Source: Niveispirillum sp.
GTDB taxonomy: Bacteria; Pseudomonadota; Alphaproteobacteria; Azospirillales; Azospirillaceae
Direction: 5' to 3'
Length of the DNA stretch: 11,142 nucleotides
NCBI GenBank assembly: GCA_016463045.1
Contig: JAEMSB010000093.1
Span: 1 to 11,142 of the forward strand
The position numbers and the translations under genes were made by a program. This document shows, one piece after another, positions 1 through 5,441 of this stretch (positions are counted from its first letter, which is position 1; each line of letters opens with the position of its first letter). The notes under the pieces were generated by a model. It had not been told where the DNA came from, did no database searches, and saw nothing but the letters and a program-made list of their open reading frames with translations.

Positions 1-899
1 AGGCCGGGTCGAAGCTGGCGGAACAGACCTACAAGAACTTTCTGCCCCGCGTGATCGCCCAGTATCAGTGGACCGATGAGGTCATGACCTACGCCTCCGT
101 GGCCAAGGGCGTGAACCCGGCATCGCTGAATTCCGGTGTGACCACCTATACCGGTCAGGCCGCGACCATCGCCAAGACGCTGGGCATCGACCTGTTCGTC
201 AGCCCGGAAAAGGTCACCACCTACGAAATCGGCCTGAAGGGCACCGGCGTCGACAACCGTCTGCGCTATGCCTTTGCCGCCTATTATTCGCAGTGGCGCG
301 ATCAGCTGAACCAGGTCATCCAGACCTTCGTAACGCCCACCGGTGGTTTCGGCAGCGTGTTTGGCACCATCAATAGCGGCAATTCCGACATGAAGGGCCT
401 GGAATTTGATGGGTCGTTCCGCCTGACTAACATGATCACGCTGACGGCAGCCGGTGCGCTGAACGACAGCAAGATCAAGGATTACAACGCCCCGCTGGTT
501 ACCTTCCTGGTCGGCAGCACCGATTTCTCCGGCAATGAACTGCCGGCGACGTCCAAGCATTCCGCCTCAGGCGGCGTGATGTTCAATGGCGAATTCGATC
601 AGTGGAAAGATGCCAGCTGGTTCGCACGCGTCGATTACAATTACAAGTCCGGCGTCTGGTCGGATGTGGCCAATGTGGTAAAGACGCCCGAAAGCCACAT
701 CTTCAACGCCCGCGCCGGCGTGACGGTCGGTGCTGTGTCGGTCGATGTGTTCGCCAACAATGTGTTCGACAGCCGTCGTTACACCACGGTCAGCGACAAT
801 ATCCTGTTCCAGCCAACCATCGGCTTCACCTATTCGACGCTGAATGTCGGTCTGCGTGAAGGCCGCACCCTGGGCATCCAGGCGAAGTACAAGTTCTGA
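1..899 (+). CDS. TonB-dependent outer-membrane receptor, C-terminal part (5' end outside window)
   Basis: The reading frame is open from the left edge (first full codon at position 3) to a TGA at 897-899, giving 298 visible residues. This corresponds to the distal beta-barrel of a TonB-dependent receptor. The signs are alternating aromatic/polar beta-strand sequence, a segment TYASVAKGVNPASLNSG (the family's YxSxxxGFxxGGxN strand), a YEIGLKG strand, an MKGLEFDGSFR strand matching the common KGxExE barrel motif, a VDVFANNVFDSRRY strand, and a C-terminal KYKF ending in Phe, as needed for BAM-dependent outer-membrane insertion. The signal peptide, TonB box and plug lie upstream of the window. 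Receptors of this class import siderophores, vitamins, oligosaccharides or aromatic conjugates; the visible part does not tell which. The next gene encodes a secreted esterase in the same direction, so receptor and esterase probably serve the same substrate. An internal GTG at position 51 is not the start. Confidence 0.93.
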   Translation, partial: AGSKLAEQTYKNFLPRVIAQYQWTDEVMTYASVAKGVNPASLNSGVTTYTGQAATIAKTLGIDLFVSPEKVTTYEIGLKGTGVDNRLRYAFAAYYSQWRDQLNQVIQTFVTPTGGFGSVFGTINSGNSDMKGLEFDGSFRLTNMITLTAAGALNDSKIKDYNAPLVTFLVGSTDFSGNELPATSKHSASGGVMFNGEFDQWKDASWFARVDYNYKSGVWSDVANVVKTPESHIFNARAGVTVGAVSVDVFANNVFDSRRYTTVSDNILFQPTIGFTYSTLNVGLREGRTLGIQAKYKF

Positions 900-907
900 G
901 CATAAAG

Positions 908-948
908 TCGCGCCCTTGGGGACAACCTTGTCCCTGGGCGCGATTTTT
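908..948 (+). terminator. Intrinsic terminator after the first receptor gene
   Basis: The 8-bp stem TCGCGCCC (908-915) pairs with GGGCGCGA (936-943). An inner GGGACAA/TTGTCCC stem (919-925/928-934) continues it, and a TTTTT tract follows at 944-948. It starts 8 nt after the receptor stop. It ends only 31 nt before the esterase start, so it may act as a partial terminator that lowers esterase expression. Confidence 0.85.
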
Positions 949-969
949 GAGGCCACGCCACGCCTTACT

Positions 970-974
970 AGGAG
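970..974 (+). promoter_or_regulatory. Shine-Dalgarno site that fixes the esterase start
   Basis: AGGAG lies 5 nt before the ATG at 980. It supports that ATG over an in-frame TTG at 947, which sits inside the terminator T-tract and would put 11 extra residues in front of a good signal peptide. Confidence 0.75.
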
Positions 975-979
975 CGATC

Positions 980-2155
980 ATGCGCCAGCTTTTACTGTCC
1001 GCTGTTGCCGCCCTGCCGCTTGTCCTGGCAGCCCTGCCGGCCCAGGCGGCCCAGCCCGCCTGTGAGGCCCGGACCTTCTTCCAGCCGCCGCTGGAATATC
1101 AATCGGTCGAACATCTGCCCGATGGTCGCGTCACCTTCCGCCTGTGCGCCAAGGACGCCAAGGAAGTCGTCGCCCTGCCGCAGGAAATGAACAGCGTTCC
1201 CATGGGTCTGGATGGCAAGCCGCCGGGCCTGCCCATGACCAAGGACGCCGACGGCTACTGGTCGGTGACCACGACGGGCGCCGTCGATGCCGGCGTCTAT
1301 ACCTATGTCTTCAAGGTCGACGGCATGCGCATCGCCGATCCGCGCGGCACCCGCTTTGCCGAAGCTTTGGGTGGCGTGCAATCGATTGTGCAGCTACCGG
1401 GTGACGGCAAGTCCAATCAGTTCTACAAGGCCGAGGTACCGCATGGCGTCGTGTCAGTCGTGGAGTATCCATCCTCCACCCTGGGCATCACGCGCCGCGC
1501 CCATGTGTATACCCCGCCGGGGTATGAGGCGGGCGGCAAGGACCGCTACCCGGTGCTGTATCTGGTCCATGGCTATAGCGACAGCGACGATGCCTGGACC
1601 ATGAAGGGCAACGCCAATTACATCCTGGACAACCTGATCGCGGCGGGTAAGACCAAGCCGATGATCATCGTCATGCCCTATGGCCACACGCCAACGCGTG
1701 AGGGCGTGCAGGGCATGGAGAATACCGATTTCGGCGGTGACCTGCACAAGGACCTGATCCCCTATATCGACAAGCATTTCCGCACCCAGGCGGCGGCCAA
1801 AACCCGCGCCATGGTCGGCCTGTCGATGGGCGGGGCGCACACGATCCAGTTCGGCCTGCCGCGCGCGGACGTGTTCGGGTCCATCGGTGTCTTCTCCATC
1901 GGCATGTTGTCGGCAGAACAGACGGCGAATTACCGCAAGGTCAATGACGCCGCCCTGAAGGCCCGGGCCAAGGCCGGTGGTCTGGTCTTCTACGCCGTCG
2001 GCAAGGAGGATTTCGTCATCCAGATGGCACCGCCCTTCCGCCAGATCCTGGGCGATTACGGTATCAACTATACCTATGTCGAAAGCGGCGGCGGCCACAC
2101 CTGGACCAACTGGCGCGCCTATCTGGAACAGATCGCACCGCTTCTGTTCAACTGA
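980..2155 (+). CDS. Secreted carbohydrate esterase (CE1/esterase D type) with N-terminal E-set/CBM48-like domain
   Basis: The protein has 391 residues. Residues 1-24 form a Sec signal peptide (basic start, Leu/Ala-rich core, cleavage near AQA-AQ), so it is expected in the periplasm or outside. Residues about 35-125 (GRVTFRLCAKDAKEV, YWSVTT, GVYTYVFKVDG) form an E-set/CBM48-like beta-sandwich, followed by an alpha/beta-hydrolase esterase domain that opens with RRAHVYTPPGYE. The nucleophile is Ser282 in GLSMGG, the His is His373 in SGGGHTW, and Asp344 in GKEDF is the likely acid. LVHGYSDSDDAW (from residue 195) is the usual loop near the active site. This architecture is known from feruloyl/acetyl esterases acting on xylan side chains and also from enterochelin esterase-like proteins. 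A secreted form beside a GH3 gene favours a plant-polymer ester, but the receptor next door keeps a siderophore ester possible. Hydrolase function is secure; the substrate is not. Confidence 0.88.
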   Translation: MRQLLLSAVAALPLVLAALPAQAAQPACEARTFFQPPLEYQSVEHLPDGRVTFRLCAKDAKEVVALPQEMNSVPMGLDGKPPGLPMTKDADGYWSVTTTGAVDAGVYTYVFKVDGMRIADPRGTRFAEALGGVQSIVQLPGDGKSNQFYKAEVPHGVVSVVEYPSSTLGITRRAHVYTPPGYEAGGKDRYPVLYLVHGYSDSDDAWTMKGNANYILDNLIAAGKTKPMIIVMPYGHTPTREGVQGMENTDFGGDLHKDLIPYIDKHFRTQAAAKTRAMVGLSMGGAHTIQFGLPRADVFGSIGVFSIGMLSAEQTANYRKVNDAALKARAKAGGLVFYAVGKEDFVIQMAPPFRQILGDYGINYTYVESGGGHTWTNWRAYLEQIAPLLFN

Positions 2156-2182
2156 CGGTCAGACGCAGCGAACAGACAAGTC

Positions 2183-2224
2183 ACGGCCTTCCCCGTCGCG
2201 TATCGGGGAAGGCCGTTTTCTTTT
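2183..2224 (+). terminator. Strong intrinsic terminator between the esterase and cysteine hydrolase genes
   Basis: A perfect 13-bp stem (2183-2195 with 2204-2216) encloses an 8-nt loop (2196-2203). It is followed by TTTTCTTTT, which overlaps the last stem base (2216-2224). It lies 27 nt after the esterase stop and ends 19 nt before the cysteine hydrolase ATG, which leaves no room for a separate promoter between them. Confidence 0.93.
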
Positions 2225-2243
2225 GCACAGGGGACCGCCGATC

Positions 2244-2876
2244 ATGGCCACCGATCTGAATGCCGATTATGCCCAGGCCGGGTTCGGCAACCGCCTTGGC
2301 TGGGGCAAGCGCCCGGCCCTGCTGATCATCGATTTCGTGAATGCCTATCTGGACCCCGCCTGCCCGCTTTATGCCGGGGTGGAAAAGGCGCTGGCGGGGG
2401 CGGTCACGCTGCTGACCGCCGCGCGCGCCGCCGGCATCCCGGTCTTCCACACCAATGTCGCCTATACGCCCGGCGGCGTGGATGGGGGCATCTTCTTCCG
2501 CAAGGTGAAGGCCCTGTCCTGTTTCGAACGCGGCCTGCACCCGCACTGGGCCTCCTTCGCGGAGGGGCTGCAGCCGGCGGCGGGGGAGCCGGTGATCACC
2601 AAGCAATATGCCAGCGCCTTTTTCGGCACCTCTCTGGCCTCCACGCTCGCGTCCAGCGGCATCGACACGTTGTTGATTTCAGGCCTGTCCACCTCTGGCT
2701 GTGTCCGCGCCTCGGCGCTAGATGCCTGTCAGCACGGGTTCGTGCCGCTGGTGGTGCGCGACGCCGTGGGCGACCGCGATGCCCGCGTGCATGAGGCCAA
2801 CCTGTTCGATCTGAACGCCAAATATGCCGATGTCATCGGTATTGAGGAGGCGATTGCGCAGTTGGCGAAGTGCTGA
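2244..2876 (+). CDS. Cysteine hydrolase, isochorismatase family (N-carbamoylsarcosine/maleamate amidohydrolase-like)
   Basis: The protein has 210 residues, a usual length for the family. The catalytic triad of cysteine amidohydrolases is visible: Asp30 in LLIIDFVNAY, Lys120 in ITKQYASAFFGT, and Cys153 in STSGCVRASALDAC. The DPACPLY segment and the late RVHEANLFDLNAKYADV segment resemble N-carbamoylsarcosine amidase and maleamate amidohydrolase more than true isochorismatase or nicotinamidase. Such enzymes split a C-N bond of a small amide or carbamoyl compound in the cytoplasm; there is no signal peptide here. The ATG at 2244 is preceded by AGGGGA (2229-2234). The open frame runs further upstream, but that stretch overlaps the esterase gene and the terminator, so the longer start is rejected. 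It is in line with the receptor and esterase genes and can only be expressed by read-through or from a promoter inside the esterase gene. The exact substrate cannot be read from sequence. Confidence 0.87.
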   Translation: MATDLNADYAQAGFGNRLGWGKRPALLIIDFVNAYLDPACPLYAGVEKALAGAVTLLTAARAAGIPVFHTNVAYTPGGVDGGIFFRKVKALSCFERGLHPHWASFAEGLQPAAGEPVITKQYASAFFGTSLASTLASSGIDTLLISGLSTSGCVRASALDACQHGFVPLVVRDAVGDRDARVHEANLFDLNAKYADVIGIEEAIAQLAKC

Positions 2877-2880
2877 AATG

Positions 2881-2908
2881 AAAAGGGCCGGCGGAATATC
2901 GCCGGCCC
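2881..2908 (-). terminator. Intrinsic terminator of the GH3 gene, shared with the convergent hydrolase gene
   Basis: The stem GGGCCGGCG (2885-2893) pairs with CGCCGGCCC (2900-2908) around a 6-nt loop. Read on the - strand it is followed by TTTTCATTTC (T-tract at 2881-2884), a good intrinsic terminator 9 nt after the GH3 stop. On the + strand there is no clean T-run, so it should stop the hydrolase transcript less well. Confidence 0.8.
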
Positions 2909-2917
2909 CTCCAATGT

Positions 2918-5128
2918 TTACGGCTTCATCACGCGTTTTGTGACCTTGGCAGTACCGGTCAGGGCCGCCTTTTCCGCCGATGGCCCCACCGTCACCTCAT
3001 AGGTGCCGCCCGCGACCCGCCATTGCCGGCCCGCCTCGTCAAAGTTCGCCAGCAGGCGCGGATCAGCCTTCAGCGTTACCACGCGCGTCTCACCCGGCTT
3101 CAGATCGACCTTGTCGAAGCCGATCAGACGTTGCAGCTTCACGCCCCCGGCACCGGTCAGATAGACCTGCGGCGCATCCTTGCCGGCCACCGCGCCGGTA
3201 TTGGTGACGCGGAAACTGACGGTCAGCGTGTCGCCACCCTTCACCGACAGCTTGTCATAGGCGAAGGTCGTGTAGGACAGGCCGTGGCCGAAGGGGAACA
3301 GCGGCTTCATGCCCAGGGCGGCGAAGCGGCGGTAACCGACATCGGCCCCTTCATCATAGACCACATCGAACTGCTGCTTCTTGGGCAGTCCCCAGCCCGG
3401 CAGATCGCGGCGCGGATACTGATCCAGGCTGGCCGGGAAGGTCAGCGGCAGGCGGCCCGACGGGTTGACCCGACCGGTCAGGACATCGGCGATGGATTCC
3501 CCGCCCTTCTGCCCGCTGTACCAGGCGGCGACCACGGCCCCCACCTTGTCCAGCCAGGGCATCAGGACCGGGCCACCGGTCTGCAGCACCACGATGCTGT
3601 TGGGATTGGCGGATGCCACCGCCTGGATCATCTCATCCTGGCCCTGCGGCAGCGACAGGTCATAGGCGTCCAGCGCTTCGGCCATCCATTGGTTGGCGAA
3701 GACGATGGCGATATCGGCGGCCTTGGCGGCGGCCGCCGCCTCTGCCGGATAACGCCCGTCTGCGAAACTGATGGTGGCGTCCGGCAGAGCCGCGCGCAGG
3801 GCCTTCAGCGGGGATGAGGCATGGAAAACCTGCCGTCCCCACATAGCCATGGGCCCGTCGCCGCCCACCGGCACCACACGGGCATTGCCGCCGATGCCCG
3901 TGACCTGCGATGAACCCGCACCCGACAGCACGCCGGCATCCGCCTGACCGCCGATCACCACGATCTTCTTACCGGCCCCGCCGTTGAGCGGCAGGATACC
4001 CTTGTTGGCCAGCAGCACGATGCCTTCATCGGCCACCTTCTTGGCCACCGCCGCATGTGCCGCCAGATCGATCTGTGGCTTGCCGGGCTTGCCGTCGAAC
4101 AGGCCGGCGGCGAACATGGAACGCAGGATGCGGCGCGACATGTCGGACAGGCGCGCCTCCGGCACCGTTCCGGCCAGGGCCGCCTGTTTCAGCGGTTCGC
4201 CGAACCATATCTGCTTGTCCAGCTGTTCGCCCGACTGCTGATCCAGGCCCTTGATGGCATAGTCGGTGGCGTGGACCGCCCCCCAGTCCGACATGACCCA
4301 GCCCTTATAGCCCCAATCACCCTTCAGCACGCCGTTCAGCAGGTGATCATTGCCACAGGAATAATCGCCATTCACCAGATTATAGGCGCACATGACGGAG
4401 CCGGGCTGGCCCTTCTCGATGGCGATCTGGAAGGCCAGCAGGTCGCTTTCGCGGTGGGCGGCCTCCTTGATGATGGAATTGGCGTAAAAGCGGCCCGTCT
4501 CCTGCCCGTTCAGGCTGAAATGCTTGACGGTGGAGATGATGTTTTGGTCCTGGATAGCCTTGATGCTTTCACCGGCCAGAATGCCGGCCAGCCACGGGTC
4601 TTCCCCCAGATACTCAAAATTACGGCCATTGCGCGGATCGCGGGCCAGATTGACGCCGCCAGCGAGCAGCACGTTGAAGCCCCGCGCCGCCGCCTCCTTG
4701 GCGATCATGGCACCGCCTTCATAGGCAAGCCGGGGATTGAAGCTGGCGGCGAGCGCCAGACTGGCCGGAAGGGCGGTGGCGGTATCGCCGGGCCGCACCT
4801 CACCGGGATTGCTGATACCCAGGCTGGCGTCGGTTTCCGTCAGCGCCGGAATACCCAGGCGCGGCACACCGGGGATGAAGCCGGCCCCGCCGACCGACCC
4901 CGCCGGAATGGGCGGGCCGCCGGGGAAGGTCAGGGCCATCGGCCCGTGCAGCAGACCGATCCGTTCATCAAGCGTCAGTTCCGCATCCAGCAACCGGGCC
5001 CGTTCGTCCGGCGACAGTGACGGATTGCGCCAGCCCTCCCCCGCCGCCAGGGCGATGGCGGAGCAGGACAGGCTGCCCAGACAAAGGCTGGCAGCCACGA
5101 ACGGCATCAATACCCGGTTTTTCGACAT
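2918..5128 (-). CDS. Secreted glycoside hydrolase family 3 (beta-glucosidase-like)
   Basis: The protein has 736 residues from the ATG at 5128. A Sec signal peptide (residues 1 to about 29, ending ALA-AGEGW) points to the periplasm. The GH3 TIM-barrel domain shows FIPGVPRLGIPAL, NFEYLGEDPWLAG and the KHF substrate-binding motif (Lys202-His203). The nucleophile is Asp281 in VMSDWGA. The GH3 C-terminal domain follows; Glu484 in QWMAEALDAYDLSLPQGQ is the likely acid/base, although the consensus Gly and Arg of that motif are replaced by Ala. A fibronectin III-like domain (about residues 635-715, with the usual PRLLANFDE block) ends the protein. Members remove non-reducing-end beta-linked sugars (glucose, xylose) from oligosaccharides or glycosides. 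An in-frame ATG 39 nt upstream (5167) is less likely because the ribosome site sits at 5128. The gene has its own terminator and runs divergently from the aldehyde dehydrogenase. Family is certain; sugar specificity is not. Confidence 0.95.
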   Translation of the reverse strand: MSKNRVLMPFVAASLCLGSLSCSAIALAAGEGWRNPSLSPDERARLLDAELTLDERIGLLHGPMALTFPGGPPIPAGSVGGAGFIPGVPRLGIPALTETDASLGISNPGEVRPGDTATALPASLALAASFNPRLAYEGGAMIAKEAAARGFNVLLAGGVNLARDPRNGRNFEYLGEDPWLAGILAGESIKAIQDQNIISTVKHFSLNGQETGRFYANSIIKEAAHRESDLLAFQIAIEKGQPGSVMCAYNLVNGDYSCGNDHLLNGVLKGDWGYKGWVMSDWGAVHATDYAIKGLDQQSGEQLDKQIWFGEPLKQAALAGTVPEARLSDMSRRILRSMFAAGLFDGKPGKPQIDLAAHAAVAKKVADEGIVLLANKGILPLNGGAGKKIVVIGGQADAGVLSGAGSSQVTGIGGNARVVPVGGDGPMAMWGRQVFHASSPLKALRAALPDATISFADGRYPAEAAAAAKAADIAIVFANQWMAEALDAYDLSLPQGQDEMIQAVASANPNSIVVLQTGGPVLMPWLDKVGAVVAAWYSGQKGGESIADVLTGRVNPSGRLPLTFPASLDQYPRRDLPGWGLPKKQQFDVVYDEGADVGYRRFAALGMKPLFPFGHGLSYTTFAYDKLSVKGGDTLTVSFRVTNTGAVAGKDAPQVYLTGAGGVKLQRLIGFDKVDLKPGETRVVTLKADPRLLANFDEAGRQWRVAGGTYEVTVGPSAEKAALTGTAKVTKRVMKP

Positions 5129-5131
5129 GAA

Positions 5132-5139
5132 CTTCCCTC
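5132..5139 (-). promoter_or_regulatory. Shine-Dalgarno site that fixes the GH3 start
   Basis: Read on the - strand, GAGGGAAG lies 3 nt before the ATG at 5128, with the GAGGG core 6 nt away. It supports this start over the ATG at 5167 and places the signal peptide at the very N-terminus. Confidence 0.7.
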
Positions 5140-5260
5140 TTGCAGGAATAACGGCAACGCCAATCATTCGGTTGTTGAAGTTTCCTCAAGCCTGCCATGG
5201 AAAGAAACCGTCGTCAGAATGACCGCACCGGTTATCCGCCACGTGGTCAGACGAATAATG

Positions 5261-5283
5261 GACAATTGATGGTCAAATTTGTC
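5261..5283. repeat. Imperfect inverted repeat, possible operator
   Basis: GACAA (5261-5265) and TTGTC (5279-5283) flank an inner TTGA-TGG-TCAA dyad (5266-5269/5273-5276). The arms are almost continuous, with two extra bases on the right side. It lies just upstream of the promoter-like sequence of the aldehyde dehydrogenase gene, where an activator or repressor could bind. No known regulator motif was matched. Confidence 0.35.
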
Positions 5284-5290
5284 GCAGGCT

Positions 5291-5320
5291 TTGGACAGAA
5301 AAGATCACAATTACATTTAT
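5291..5320 (+). promoter_or_regulatory. Candidate sigma-70-like promoter for the aldehyde dehydrogenase-receptor operon
   Basis: TTGGAC (5291-5296) resembles a -35 box. The best -10-like hexamers downstream are CATTTA (5314-5319, spacing 17) and ATTTAT (5315-5320, spacing 18), both weak matches. It lies in the AT-rich part of the intergenic region and points toward the operon. Transcription from here would leave a leader of roughly 115 nt before the ATG at 5442. Confidence 0.3.
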
Positions 5321-5338
5321 CGCCACACAGCGGATAAA
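5316..5338. repeat. TTTATC-N11-GATAAA dyad, possible operator
   Basis: Perfect 6-bp arms TTTATC (5316-5321) and GATAAA (5333-5338) are separated by 11 nt. It overlaps the candidate -10 region and the expected transcription start, a position typical of a repressor site. The size and spacing also suit a LysR-type dimer half-site pair, and a LysR gene lies about 4 kb downstream, but that link is inference. Confidence 0.4.
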
Positions 5339-5441
5339 GGAGAGATTGAACCTGCCACACTGCGTTTCCTTGCCCACAATTACCTTCCAGAACGACAGCA
5401 CCGGCCATGGTAGCTGTGGCGGAACCTGGGAGTTACGGGAT

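Larger units (their letters stand above)
5129..5441. promoter_or_regulatory. Divergent control region between the GH3 and aldehyde dehydrogenase genes
   Basis: This 313-nt gap is the longest non-coding stretch of the window and must hold the promoters for both divergent units. The part from about 5250 to 5340 is clearly richer in A and T than the rest of the window. It contains several dyads, listed separately, plus an 8-bp inverted pair TTATCCGC (5232-5239) and GCGGATAA (5330-5337). A CCACGTGG palindrome sits at 5239-5246. No convincing promoter could be picked for the GH3 side. No RNA gene or conserved riboswitch was recognised. Confidence 0.6.

Noticed and set aside
947..979. TTG start 11 codons before the esterase ATG
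   Set aside because: It overlaps the T-tract of the preceding terminator and spoils the signal peptide; the ATG at 980 has a well-placed AGGAG.
1454..2098. 214-codon open frame on the - strand within the esterase gene
   Set aside because: It lies wholly opposite a gene with a clear catalytic triad, and has no family signature or ribosome site of note.
1977..2243. Upstream extension of the cysteine hydrolase frame into the esterase gene
   Set aside because: The extra residues are out-of-frame esterase sequence and terminator sequence; the family N-terminus begins shortly after the ATG at 2244.
3023..5020. Long open frames on the + strand opposite the GH3 gene (264 codons at 3023-3817 and 321 codons at 4055-5020)
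   Set aside because: They carry no recognisable domain, and their low-complexity Gly/Arg/His/Gln-rich composition is typical of antisense shadows of a GC-rich gene. The GH3 frame explains the region fully.
5181..5203. TTTCC...GGAAA dyad upstream of the GH3 gene
   Set aside because: The 5-bp arms with 13-nt spacing are expected by chance, and there is no promoter context to support it.
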